Part shown: piece by piece, positions 1 through 6,989 of the stretch
How the letters are laid out: every line of letters starts with the position of its first letter
How positions within the stretch are numbered: position 1 is the first letter of the stretch
Assembly (NCBI GenBank): GCA_030588285.1
Contig: JAUUYK010000033.1
Coordinates: 1-7,854, forward strand
From: Kiritimatiellales bacterium
GTDB lineage: Bacteria > Verrucomicrobiota > Kiritimatiellia > Kiritimatiellales > Pontiellaceae
Reading direction: 5' to 3'
DNA length: 7,854 nucleotides
Translations under genes and position numbers: made by a program
The notes under the pieces: model-generated
Database searches by the model: none
What the model was told of the DNA's origin: nothing
The model's input: only the letters and a program-made list of their open reading frames with translations

Positions 1-666
1 ATTGAGGGGCAGTTTGAATGGAACATCTTCGATCAGGTGAAGGATTCTTCCGCGCTCTCCATTATGGATGATTTGGGAATGGGCGAAACTACGGGCGACA
101 AAGCCTTGGTAATTCAAGCGTCAAAAGAATCAATCCGTTGTGTGACGGGTGAGCCAATTCGATGGTTTCCCGGAAAAACGCTGACGATGGAGTTTGATTT
201 CAAGATTGCAATTGAACCTACCGATTTCATCCTCGATAAGCCGATTCTTATGGTGATGATTGGAAATGAGTTGCTCAGTAAAAAAGTGCGATGGACCATT
301 CTGCTAGAGGCCATGGCCGATGGTAATTGGCGGTTGTCGGGCAAATTTCCCGATTCATCTTCTAAAATAATCCCGTCAGAAGATTTTCTAATTCGTTCAA
401 CGAAGCGTGTTTCAATTTCGGAGTGGTACCGCATGGTGCTGGTGGTGAAAAAACTATCGGAGCCCGATTCCTTTGAGGCCTCGGTTGAAATCCGAACTGC
501 AGGGGAAGGAAAACTGATTACTTCGCTCGCGTTTACCGATAAAACAAAAGACAAAGTTGCAGCCCGAATGTGGAACACCACTCAGGCACATGTGGGTTTT
601 TATTCTCCGAAAAATCAAACAGGTCTAGCCTGTATTGACAACCTTACGGTTTCAAGTTCGGATTAA
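1..666 (+). CDS. C-terminal part of a beta-rich (concanavalin/LamG-like) probably secreted protein; 5' end outside window
   Basis: The frame is open from base 1 with no stop, so the true start lies upstream; the GTG at 37 is only the first start-type codon inside the window. About 221 residues are visible. They alternate short hydrophobic beta-strand stretches with polar turns and have no membrane segment. Features typical of concanavalin-like jelly-roll domains are a GKTLTMEFDFKI strand in the first half, a SEWYRMVLVV strand in the second half (the usual W-x-R-hydrophobic pattern), and a terminal VGFYSPKN...CIDNLTVSSSD, which resembles the 'DN-hydrophobic-V' ending of LamG-type folds. The function cannot be named; carbohydrate binding or a module of a polysaccharide-active enzyme is possible. 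It ends with TAA and converges on the cation antiporter gene with only 3 bp between the stops. The domain call is inference from pattern; that it is a real coding region is well supported. Confidence 0.7.
   Translation: MEGQFEWNIFDQVKDSSALSIMDDLGMGETTGDKALVIQASKESIRCVTGEPIRWFPGKTLTMEFDFKIAIEPTDFILDKPILMVMIGNELLSKKVRWTILLEAMADGNWRLSGKFPDSSSKIIPSEDFLIRSTKRVSISEWYRMVLVVKKLSEPDSFEASVEIRTAGEGKLITSLAFTDKTKDKVAARMWNTTQAHVGFYSPKNQTGLACIDNLTVSSSD
608..633 (-). terminator. Possible weak terminator of the cation antiporter gene
   Basis: Reading the - strand about 37 nt past the antiporter stop there is a 5-bp inverted repeat, ACAGG-ctaga-CCTGT, followed at once by a T-rich stretch (TTGATTTTT). This is the shape of a rho-independent terminator, although the stem is short and the T run is broken. 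It lies inside the 3' end of the convergent + strand gene, so transcription from both sides would overlap. Seen in sequence; function is inference. Confidence 0.25.
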
Positions 667-669
667 TGG

Positions 670-1722
670 CTAGATAAAAAAGGCCATAATAATGGCGTAG
701 AGCAGAATCATGCTGCCCGCAATTGGCAGTGCGACTTTTCTTGATTTAGTACGTAGCAGTACTCCGCTTAGCAGGGTAAGTGCTACGATCAGTCCCACAC
801 TGGTCCAATGTTTAGACGAGGCTTTTTCGAGTAGGCTTTCACCGCGCATGGCTACATCGGCTGCAAAGATAATCAGCAGATTAAATAGGTTGCTGCCGAG
901 CACATTTCCAACGGCCATATCCAAAAATCCCATGCGAACGCTGGCAAACGAGATAACGAGTTCGGGCAAACTGGTGGAGATGGCAAGGAAGAGCGTCCCA
1001 ATCAATGTGGCCTCCATTCCAAAACCACCTTGCTCTGGAGGCAGAGCCATGCGCGAGCCGAGGATTGAGAGCAGAATGCCACCGGCGATGATCGCCCCGC
1101 AGAGCCCCGCGAGGGCGCTGTAAAATTGTAGGGCAGAAATCTTCGCCAATTTTGCCTCGGAGGGCAGCTGGGCGTCTTGACCATCGCCTTCCTTGGTTGC
1201 ATGGTTCCGGTGTTCACGGATCAGAATAAAAATATAGGCCATGGGCAGAAGCAGAATAAAACCGTTGCATTGCAATCCCGGAACCATCCATGTATCGGGT
1301 CCACTTAATACGAATGCAACGGCAAAAATGGCCAGCATCACCATGCCGTACACCGTTGAACCCGTATGTGGATCCTCCAAGGATTTTGGATTAAATTTAC
1401 GGGGAAAAAATAGGGCCAGAAGTGCGAGGATTAAAAGATTAAATACGTTGGAGCCTAGCATGTTTCCGATGGCCAGATCGGCTCCCTGTAAAAGATCAGA
1501 ACATTGGATGACCGAGGTCAGCGAAACGACTAGTTCCGGCAAACTTGTTACGGCCGCAAGAAAAACGAGTCCGATCAGTCCGCTTCCGAGCCCCGTTCGA
1601 TCGCCGAGTGCATCGCCATAAATACTCAGGCGGATTCCTGCCACAACCACTAGTGCGGCGGTTACAAGAAAAGCCAGTATTAGACCTGCCTGTGTTCCAA
1701 TCAGTTGTTCGAAGAAGTGCAT
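670..1722 (-). CDS. Sodium/calcium (cation) antiporter, CaCA family
   Basis: A 350-residue polytopic membrane protein with the two inverted alpha-repeats that define Ca2+/cation antiporters. Repeat 1 (about residues 48-97) carries TSLPE at 59-63 and GNMLGSNVFN at 86-95. Repeat 2 (about 236-285) carries TSLPE at 250-254 and GNVLGSNLFN at 272-281. In characterised family members the glutamates of the two TSLPE motifs bind the transported ions, and both are present here. The halves are joined by a hydrophilic, probably cytoplasmic loop at about 169-195 (REHRNHATKEGDGQD). Roughly ten transmembrane segments fit the hydrophobic profile, and the length is normal for prokaryotic members. The likely role is exchange of Ca2+ for Na+ or H+ across the inner membrane; the ion pair cannot be told from sequence. 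The ATG at 1722 starts just before the first hydrophobic helix but lacks a clear ribosome binding site. It is preceded on the same strand by a secreted LamG-like gene 203 bp away and is probably transcribed separately. Confidence 0.93.
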   Translation of the reverse strand: MHFFEQLIGTQAGLILAFLVTAALVVVAGIRLSIYGDALGDRTGLGSGLIGLVFLAAVTSLPELVVSLTSVIQCSDLLQGADLAIGNMLGSNVFNLLILALLALFFPRKFNPKSLEDPHTGSTVYGMVMLAIFAVAFVLSGPDTWMVPGLQCNGFILLLPMAYIFILIREHRNHATKEGDGQDAQLPSEAKLAKISALQFYSALAGLCGAIIAGGILLSILGSRMALPPEQGGFGMEATLIGTLFLAISTSLPELVISFASVRMGFLDMAVGNVLGSNLFNLLIIFAADVAMRGESLLEKASSKHWTSVGLIVALTLLSGVLLRTKSRKVALPIAGSMILLYAIIMAFFI

Positions 1723-1925
1723 TGGGAATTTCTACACAACTTCCAAACGTTGGGATATATATATTTTGAAAAGGAATGGATTTTTTCGAACTATTCCACG
1801 ACGTAGCCAACGAATGATCTTGTATATTTCACCCGTCAAACAGACCTGGTAACGAAAAAAGAGGGCGGCAAACGAGAGATAATAGAACGGTAAAAATGGC
1901 GCCGACATTTTTCGTCGATCAAAAT
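1723..1925. other. Intergenic stretch between two - strand genes, no gene seen
   Basis: This 203-bp stretch separates the stop of the LamG-like gene from the start of the antiporter gene, both on the - strand. It is AT-rich near the antiporter start, with an ATATATATA run at about 1756-1764 that could hold a -10 element, but no convincing paired -35/-10 was found. The only structure near the LamG-like stop is a 4-bp stem (CGAC/GTCG) with a 7-nt loop, too weak to call a terminator. No plausible coding frame or RNA gene was seen. Confidence 0.4.
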
Positions 1926-2594
1926 CTATTGGCGCAGCATTTTGAACGAGTTAATGGCTCCCGTGAAGCCGGTGGGAGAAAGTTTCGAGGTTTTAAACGG
2001 AGCGGGTAAGGCGGTATGATTCCCCAATCGGATGCGTAGATTTTCGCCCGTTAAAGCTGGCTCAAATTGAACGAGATCAACCCGACGTTGGTTTAAGTTT
2101 AAACGCGCCGTATCTTTTTTGATTCGCAGCTCAGTCGTGACCCATCGTTTCGTATATTTTGTGCGTCCATGGCTATCGTGCTCGCGTAGCTTGAACGTGG
2201 AGTGTCCGGTGTGCACAAGGGCTTCAATATGCCCATCTTTCATATAGATAATATAGCCGATTTTTTCATTACTTTGGGAAACGATAATTCCGTCGGTTAA
2301 TGAATAGGAGCGAACCGAAACAATCCACTCGTCACCATTTGGATCCAGCAGCGAACTGTGGGGAATATCCAATCCTTGCCCAAACTCAAAAGCGAGCATG
2401 TTACGTTGATCAAAGTTTTCTAGCCCCAGCTCATCGATCGGAACAAATAGCGGGTAGAGCGTTTTGCTGGCAATTAGTCCTTCGCTGACGTTTTGAAAAT
2501 CCAAATTAAGCATCAACCCGTTCGGCAAGTCGTTTTTTATTTTGGCTTGTACCAGGGTGGCGGTTAGCAGAAAGATGATGATCCATTTAATCAT
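1926..2594 (-). CDS. Small secreted protein with one LamG/concanavalin-like domain
   Basis: A 222-residue protein that begins with a classical signal peptide: MIK, a hydrophobic core (WIIIFLLTATL), and a VQA cleavage site after residue 17. The rest reads as a single LamG-like jelly roll: an opening GLMLNLDFQN strand (27-36), an EWIVSVRSYSLTDGIIVSQ stretch (89-107), a YIIYMKDGHIEALVHTG pair of strands (114-130), WVTTELRIKKDTARLNLN (151-168), and the diagnostic end LRIRLGNHT...GFTGAINSFKML (186-220), like the 'IG...F.G.I....' signature of LamG domains. There is no catalytic motif, so it is probably a binding or structural exported protein. It is read away from the gspI operon. With the partial gene at 1-666 it is the second concanavalin-like protein in the window. 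Both could be cargo of a type II secretion system, but no targeting signal beyond the signal peptide supports this. No Shine-Dalgarno sequence is visible before the ATG. Confidence 0.8.
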   Translation of the reverse strand: MIKWIIIFLLTATLVQAKIKNDLPNGLMLNLDFQNVSEGLIASKTLYPLFVPIDELGLENFDQRNMLAFEFGQGLDIPHSSLLDPNGDEWIVSVRSYSLTDGIIVSQSNEKIGYIIYMKDGHIEALVHTGHSTFKLREHDSHGRTKYTKRWVTTELRIKKDTARLNLNQRRVDLVQFEPALTGENLRIRLGNHTALPAPFKTSKLSPTGFTGAINSFKMLRQ

Positions 2595-2700
2595 AGGTAG
2601 GCGTCCAATGCCCGAAGGCAGATGTTAATTGCTCCCCTTATTTATCTAAAAGAGACTTCAAGGTATATAAAAAAGGACCGGTGGCTGGTGGTATTCTCAA

Positions 2701-2729
2701 TTGTCTTGCGTTGAAACCATCTGTAAAAG
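2701..2729 (+). promoter_or_regulatory. Candidate sigma-70-type promoter for the gsp operon
   Basis: TTGTCT (2701-2706) and TAAAAG (2724-2729) are separated by 17 bp, and each matches four of six bases of the -35 and -10 consensus. The position, about 150 bp ahead of gspI and in the only sizeable gap before the operon, is reasonable and would imply a long leader. The match is weak and could be chance. Confidence 0.22.
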
Positions 2730-2781
2730 GGGGACGGTAGAATCTATATTGGCTACATGGATCCCTATTTTTCATGGGAAA

Positions 2782-2840
2782 GAGGAGTGAATGAGGATGC
2801 CAGCGTGGGCGGGAACAAAAAGCGGACATGTTTGTCTTTC
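2782..2840. repeat. Possible remnant of a dispersed intergenic repeat
   Basis: The stretch GAGGATGCCAGCGTGGGCGG and its continuation into a run of A (about 2793-2820) resembles the palindromic intergenic repeats common in many bacterial genomes, whose spurious translations read 'PAWAG', 'ASVGGN' or 'VPAHAG' depending on frame. All three strings occur here: MPAWAGTK and NEDASVGGN on the + strand, VPAHAGIL on the - strand. It contains a short GCC-agcgtg-GGC stem and a nearby GACA-TGTT-TGTC stem at 2825-2836. Only one copy is in the window, so repetition is inferred. Confidence 0.3.
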
Positions 2841-2877
2841 TTTAATTGCGTCAAATTGAGAATATTCAGCCTTAGTT

Positions 2878-3288
2878 ATGAAAAAACTTTCCTCATCAAA
2901 AATAGGCATGACGCTGATTGAAGTGTTAATTGCTCTGGTCATCCTTAGCGTGGGAGTCTCCTCTATGATGATGGCGATGTCTAAATGCCTCTCCGTAGTG
3001 CGCACGGCCCGCAATCGCGAAGTGGCGCGTGGACTTTTTCTACGGGTCGATATCGAACACCCGATTGAAAATATTGATATAACCGAACTCTCGGAATCAG
3101 GCGATTTTGATAACATTGAAGGGTTTACCTGGTCGCGGGAAATCGTGATCGTCGACGAAGAAGAGCGTCCCGGACTTTTTCTAGTTACCCTCCGCATCGA
3201 TTGGTCGGAACGAGGACGCAATGCCTACGAAGAAATTACGATGTATAAATATGCGCCCAACGCCGAAAGCGTAACCAAGGAATTTTAA
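2878..3288 (+). CDS. gspI: Type II secretion system minor pseudopilin GspI
   Basis: A 136-residue prepilin-like protein. It has a short basic leader (MKKLSSSKIG), a prepilin peptidase site after Gly10, and the mature start MTLIEVLIALVIL with Glu at mature position 5, followed by a hydrophobic helix to about residue 36. The globular part shows GspI hallmarks: an ARGLF segment (50-54), F-T-W near 83-85, GLFLVTLRIDW (99-109) and MYKYAP near the end (122-127). In known systems GspI binds GspJ and GspK to form the tip complex that starts pseudopilus assembly in the periplasm. The start at ATG 2878 is set by the normal leader length; there is no recognisable Shine-Dalgarno sequence. It is the first gene of the operon here, although major pseudopilin gspG and gspH usually precede it. 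gspJ begins 9 bp after its stop. Confidence 0.92.
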   Translation: MKKLSSSKIGMTLIEVLIALVILSVGVSSMMMAMSKCLSVVRTARNREVARGLFLRVDIEHPIENIDITELSESGDFDNIEGFTWSREIVIVDEEERPGLFLVTLRIDWSERGRNAYEEITMYKYAPNAESVTKEF

Positions 3289-3297
3289 ATCTAAACG

Positions 3298-4056
3298 GTG
3301 AAATCTAAATTTTTACAGGTGAAAAATAGAGGCGGATTTACTCTGCTTGAACTACTCGTGGCCATGGTCATTTTAGTCATTGCCATGTCGATTGCTTTCC
3401 AAGCATTCAGCGGAACCATCCGCGGCTGGAAACGCGGTTCGGAGGTGATTGATGGCATTAAACATGGCGACTTTGCCATGACCCAGTTAGTGAAAGCATT
3501 GCGTTCGACGATCTACTTTTATAATTCCAGAAAGACCTACGCCTTTAAAATTGAGAAAGAAAATTCCGATGGATTCCCCGCCGACTCCATCAGCTTCGTC
3601 ACCTCCAGCAGCGCATTCATACCGAAAAACTCACCTTTTTCCTCAGGGCCACACCGTATTCGGTTATTTGTTGGCCCCGCCGACTCCGGCGGCTCCGCTT
3701 TATTTGCCACCCCCATGCCGGCAGTGGTGGATGACGAAGCATATGAAGATGAATATAATTCCGAACCCCTTCTGGTTTCGCGCGCCATTCAGGGAATGGA
3801 AATCCTTCTCTGGGACAAAGAAACCGAAGATTGGGTCGAGGACTGGGAGAAAGAAAACTCAATTCCCGAACGCATCCGAATTGTTCTTTTCGTGGCGTCA
3901 GAAAATGAAGATGAAGAGCCGATTGAATTTACCCGCATCCTCGAAATTCCCGTTGCGCTATCGGTCAAAGAAAAATTGGCTAGCCCCAGCAGCACGGCTG
4001 GATCAAGCGGAACCGCCACATCAACCGGCGGCGGAAACATTAACATAAGCCGATAA
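3298..4056 (+). CDS. gspJ: Type II secretion system minor pseudopilin GspJ
   Basis: A 252-residue prepilin with leader MKSKFLQVKNRGG, cleavage after Gly13, mature start FTLLELLVAMVIL with Glu at position 5, and a membrane helix to about residue 36. The following QLVKALRSTIYF (63-74), ISFVTSS (98-104) and the late RIRIVLFVA (192-200) strand fit the GspJ fold. GspJ interacts with GspI and GspK in the pseudopilus tip. GTG 3298 is the best start because no ATG is available between the gspI stop and the prepilin site; GTG 3319 would leave only a six-residue leader. An AAGGA lies 16 nt ahead, too far to be convincing. The protein is longer than typical GspJ (about 200), mainly because of acidic insertions (DDEAYEDEY at 145-153, ENEDEEPIE at 202-210) and a Ser/Thr/Gly-rich tail from about residue 228. 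Its stop shares one base with the gspK start. Confidence 0.9.
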   Translation: MKSKFLQVKNRGGFTLLELLVAMVILVIAMSIAFQAFSGTIRGWKRGSEVIDGIKHGDFAMTQLVKALRSTIYFYNSRKTYAFKIEKENSDGFPADSISFVTSSSAFIPKNSPFSSGPHRIRLFVGPADSGGSALFATPMPAVVDDEAYEDEYNSEPLLVSRAIQGMEILLWDKETEDWVEDWEKENSIPERIRIVLFVASENEDEEPIEFTRILEIPVALSVKEKLASPSSTAGSSGTATSTGGGNINISR

Positions 4057-5069
4057 TGAAAAAACCTGAACTCCATCCGAAAAAATCAAAACAAGGCGCG
4101 GCGCTGATTGTGGCACTCTGGGTTTTAATAATCCTTTCGCTGATCGTTGGATCATTCGCATTTGAGGTCAATTTGGAAGGCATGCTAGTTTCGCACAAAC
4201 GTAAAAAATTCCGCGCCGAAATGCTGGCCTTGTCCGGATTAGAATATGGCCGCGCCATTCTCGATCAGCTCAAAAATGCCAAACAACTTGAAGTTGAAAA
4301 TATAGAGAACGATGAAGACGGATTCATGCTCGCGGCGCTCCATATCAAACGCGGTCTCGCAAGCACATCCGCCATCAAAATGGACGATGACGGAATGTTT
4401 ACCATCACGATTGATTCCGCCGAAGGCGGACTCAACATTAATCTACTGGACCGAGAAGGTTGGCTCGATATTTTTGAACTGGCCAACATTCCTTCCACCG
4501 ACTGGGACAGCATGATTGACTGCCTCGAAGATTGGATCGATACAACCGACCTTCACGGACTTAACGGAGCGGAATCCGACGATCCGTTCTATCAAGAACG
4601 CGGCTATCCCGTTAAAAATGGCCCACTCGACAGTGTTGAAGAACTGCTTCTTATCAAAAACTGGGGGCCAGACGTGCTCTATGGGAAACCGGCCGATGAA
4701 GAAAGCGACGAAATTTTCGGAATTGCAAAACTGCTGACCGTCTGGGGCGATGGTCGACTTAATTTAAATACGGCATCTCCCGATGCCATGCGCGCGTCCG
4801 GACTTTCCGACGAACAGATTATGGACCTTTTAGAAGAACGGAAAGGCCTCGACGGCGAATTCGGAACGGTCGATGATGGACTGCCCGAAGGGTACCTTGG
4901 CAATGATGGTAGATTTAAATTGCAAAGTCAGTTTGTGAAGGTAACGTCTGTGGGAGATATATTCGATAATAGGTACCAGATCGAGTGCATCATGTTGTTG
5001 AAAAATAAGGATTCGGTGATCGTCTACTGGAACGAAGGACCGGTGAAAAAAGATGCGAAAACGCGATAA
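4056..5069 (+). CDS. gspK: Type II secretion system minor pseudopilin GspK
   Basis: A 337-residue protein of normal GspK length. The leader MKKPELHPKKSKQG is followed by the mature start AALIVALWVLIILSL. Mature position 5 is Val instead of Glu, as expected because GspK lacks the Glu5 that other pseudopilins share. The large periplasmic domain contains GGLNINLLDREGW (124-136), a DCLEDWID segment (155-162) followed by an acidic loop (AESDDPFYQERGYPVKNGPLDSVEELLLI, 172-200) that corresponds to the Ca2+-binding region of known GspK, and GRLNLNTASPDAM (233-245) leading into a helix-hairpin-helix-like second alpha subdomain. GspK caps the pseudopilus tip. It starts in a TAATG overlap with gspJ and its end overlaps gspL by 17 bp, which indicates translational coupling on both sides. 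Confidence 0.94.
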   Translation: MKKPELHPKKSKQGAALIVALWVLIILSLIVGSFAFEVNLEGMLVSHKRKKFRAEMLALSGLEYGRAILDQLKNAKQLEVENIENDEDGFMLAALHIKRGLASTSAIKMDDDGMFTITIDSAEGGLNINLLDREGWLDIFELANIPSTDWDSMIDCLEDWIDTTDLHGLNGAESDDPFYQERGYPVKNGPLDSVEELLLIKNWGPDVLYGKPADEESDEIFGIAKLLTVWGDGRLNLNTASPDAMRASGLSDEQIMDLLEERKGLDGEFGTVDDGLPEGYLGNDGRFKLQSQFVKVTSVGDIFDNRYQIECIMLLKNKDSVIVYWNEGPVKKDAKTR

Positions 5070-6441
5070 GATCATCACAGCCGCCTGCCGAACTACGGAA
5101 GGTATTGAATGGACCACTCTGAAAGTAACTCAAGAGGGGGCGGAGACCATTGATCAGGAAAATCTTTCTCTTGAATTACCGGACTTAATTTCTCCCGAAA
5201 ACATAGGGGCCTTACACCTTCCCGAAAACGTAGTCGAACATCTCAAGGGCGAAGTCACCATTGCATTACGCGCCTCCGAATTGCTCATGCGTGTCATGGA
5301 ATTTCCCAGCACCGATCCGGAAGAAATTACCGAAATGGTAGAGTTCCAGATTGATAAAGTTTCCCCCTTCCCGCTTGATCAATTAGCGGTGGCCCACGAA
5401 ATCCTCAGCCAAACCGACGAAACCTCACTGGTTTTAATGGGAGCCTCTCAACGGGAACACATCGATTTCATCGGCGATATTTTTGAAAATCAAGGTGTGC
5501 GCGTGCACAGCATTGATGCTCGGGTACTGGGCTGGATGCAACTGATGCGCACTCAAAACAAGCTCGCCACCTCGGGCTGTGAAATTTTAATCATTGTCGA
5601 CGGTATCGATTTTATTTTGGTCGTAATGCTAGAAGGCAACCCCATCGCCCTCCGCTCGCTTCATGCACAACTCGATGACACGACACTGATCGATGAACTA
5701 ATCCATGAAATCGACTATACCCTGACCATGCTCGATACCGAACTCGACCTCCCTGCCCCGACCGTTATTCAATTTTGGACCCACGGCAACAACTCCAAAT
5801 CTCTCTGCTCTAAATTATCTGATCAATGTAAAATTAATGTGCTTTGTCATGATCTAAACGACCTCCCCCCTCTTACCGAAGGCATGCTGCAACGCGCCCT
5901 TAGTCAAGAAAGCCGGATTGAGTTGATCCCCCGCGAATGGGTCGAACATCAAAAACGAAAAAAAATGCTGAAAAAGTTTTCCATTATTTCCGGCAGCATA
6001 ATCGCTACATGGTTCCTCGTTGTTGTCCTCTTTTTCAGTGCCTATAAAGCGCGAGACATCCAACTGCATCGAACAATAGCAGACGCTACCGCCATCGCTC
6101 CAGCAGCCAAAGCCGCGCAGGGAAATAAAAACAAATTAATCGCACTAACCGCCTATACCGACCGGTCCAAATCCTCAATCGAATGTCTCCGAGAAATCAC
6201 TTTAATACTGCCAGCAGGCGACATCGAACTGCTTTCTTATAATTACAAGAAAGAGAAAGGCGTGACCCTCCGAGGCACCGCCCACAACGACAGCATTGTC
6301 TACGACTTTTTCGAAACCTTAACCTCCTCCAAGCTGTTTAATCGATTGAAAGATCAGTCGATCAATACCAAAAAAACCAAAGGGGTGCGACGCACCGTCT
6401 TTTCGGCATCGCTTGAACTCGTCTCCAAGGAGGAAAAATAA
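5053..6441 (+). CDS. gspL: Type II secretion system inner-membrane platform protein GspL (PilM-PilN-like)
   Basis: A 462-residue bitopic protein. Residues 1-290 are a cytoplasmic actin-like domain of the PilM/GspL type; VTIALRASELLMRVMEFP (68-85) and EMVEFQIDKVSPFPLDQ (94-110) match the pattern of PilM-like proteins. RIELIPREWVEHQKRK (288-303) resembles the 'NLLP' entry motif of PilN. A single membrane helix follows at about 309-331, and then a periplasmic ferredoxin-like domain with LILPAGDIELLSYNY (384-398), VTLRGTAHNDSIVYDFFETL (404-423) and SSKLFNRL (425-432), as in PilN and the GspL C-terminus. By family knowledge it recruits the ATPase GspE on the cytoplasmic side and pairs with GspM in the membrane. 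ATG 5053 lies inside gspK and has GGTGA (5042-5046) six bases ahead, a fair ribosome binding site. A stand-alone PilM-PilN fusion is the alternative name, but the gsp context decides for GspL. Confidence 0.88.
   Translation: MRKRDKIITAACRTTEGIEWTTLKVTQEGAETIDQENLSLELPDLISPENIGALHLPENVVEHLKGEVTIALRASELLMRVMEFPSTDPEEITEMVEFQIDKVSPFPLDQLAVAHEILSQTDETSLVLMGASQREHIDFIGDIFENQGVRVHSIDARVLGWMQLMRTQNKLATSGCEILIIVDGIDFILVVMLEGNPIALRSLHAQLDDTTLIDELIHEIDYTLTMLDTELDLPAPTVIQFWTHGNNSKSLCSKLSDQCKINVLCHDLNDLPPLTEGMLQRALSQESRIELIPREWVEHQKRKKMLKKFSIISGSIIATWFLVVVLFFSAYKARDIQLHRTIADATAIAPAAKAAQGNKNKLIALTAYTDRSKSSIECLREITLILPAGDIELLSYNYKKEKGVTLRGTAHNDSIVYDFFETLTSSKLFNRLKDQSINTKKTKGVRRTVFSASLELVSKEEK
6427..6433 (+). 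promoter_or_regulatory. Strong Shine-Dalgarno sequence of gspM
   Basis: AAGGAGG sits inside the last codons of gspL, 7 nt before the gspM ATG at 6441. It is the only near-perfect ribosome binding site in the operon; the other starts have weak or no complementarity to the 16S tail. It fixes the gspM start and may raise GspM output independently of coupling. Confidence 0.8.
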
Positions 6442-6986
6442 TGAAAATTTCACACCGGGAAATGAGATTAGGCACAACGACACTCGCGATCATATTATTT
6501 GGTTATACGTGGTACACGGTCGACAACAAAACCGACGCATGGAAATCTAAAAAGAACGAAATCGAGCAGTTAAAGGCTCAAATTCGACTAGATCAACGGC
6601 GCATCTCCATGCAGGAAGAGTGGATGGCTGAACTAAATGAGTTGCAAAAAGATTTGCGCGTTTTTGATTCTAAAAAAACCTCGGTTGCTCCCGATCTCAT
6701 GAAAACCATCAAAATAATTTCCAACAAAAATAACCTAGATATTACCCGAAGCCAACCCTATCCCGAAAAACTAACCGGCGATCTTTTTGAACTCGGAATC
6801 AATTGCACCTGGGAAGGAAATCTCAGTGCCATAGTTGGTTTTCTGACCGATCTACAACAACAAAGTGTTCGCTACGATATCCGTTCGCTCAACATTACGC
6901 CACTGGGCAAAAATACCGGCAAACTAAAAGGGAATATGGTCATCAACTGCGCATACACCAAAAAACCCGATATAAAAACGAAGTAA
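6441..6986 (+). CDS. gspM: Type II secretion system protein GspM (PilO-like)
   Basis: A 181-residue bitopic inner-membrane protein with a short cytoplasmic N-terminus, one membrane helix (about residues 11-27, GTTTLAIILFGYTWYTV), a charged coiled-coil-like helix (about 33-75, rich in K, E, Q and L), and a small periplasmic alpha/beta domain. In the latter, LFELGINCTWEGNLSAIVGFLTDLQ (115-139) and YDIRSLNITP (145-154) followed by KGNMVINCAY (163-172) match the ferredoxin-like layout of PilO and GspM. By family knowledge it dimerises with the GspL periplasmic domain and stabilises the assembly platform. Its position directly after gspL, with a TAATG one-base overlap, supports the name more than sequence conservation does, since GspM is a poorly conserved family. 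The hydrolase gene begins 3 bp after its stop. Confidence 0.82.
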   Translation: MKISHREMRLGTTTLAIILFGYTWYTVDNKTDAWKSKKNEIEQLKAQIRLDQRRISMQEEWMAELNELQKDLRVFDSKKTSVAPDLMKTIKIISNKNNLDITRSQPYPEKLTGDLFELGINCTWEGNLSAIVGFLTDLQQQSVRYDIRSLNITPLGKNTGKLKGNMVINCAYTKKPDIKTK

Positions 6987-6989
6987 TCG

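Larger units (their letters stand above)
2595..2877. other. Divergent intergenic region upstream of the gsp operon
   Basis: This 283-bp region lies between a - strand secreted-protein gene and the + strand gspI, so it should carry promoters in both directions. It also holds a repeat-like, GC-richer patch at about 2782-2840, described separately. Short frames exist in it: 54 codons from ATG 2757, running into gspI in another frame and ending at 2921, and 22 codons from ATG 2791 with a GAGGAG just ahead. Neither resembles a known protein, and a 63-codon antisense frame (2829-2638) looks equally random. Confidence 0.5.

Noticed and set aside
710..1621. Several frames antisense to the antiporter gene
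   Set aside because: They mirror the codons of a clearly recognised membrane protein and show no protein-like patterns or start signals.
1774..1798. GGAAT...ATTCC inverted repeat ahead of the antiporter gene as an operator
   Set aside because: Five base pairs around a long AT-rich spacer are expected by chance.
1878..1925. Small inverted repeat (CGAC/GTCG) and T-rich bases after the - strand LamG-like gene as a terminator
   Set aside because: The stem is only four pairs with a seven-base loop, and the T run does not follow directly.
2638..2829. 63-codon frame on the - strand in the divergent intergenic region
   Set aside because: The composition (many R, P, S, H, C) is typical of chance antisense frames, there is no ribosome binding site, and it covers the repeat-like patch.
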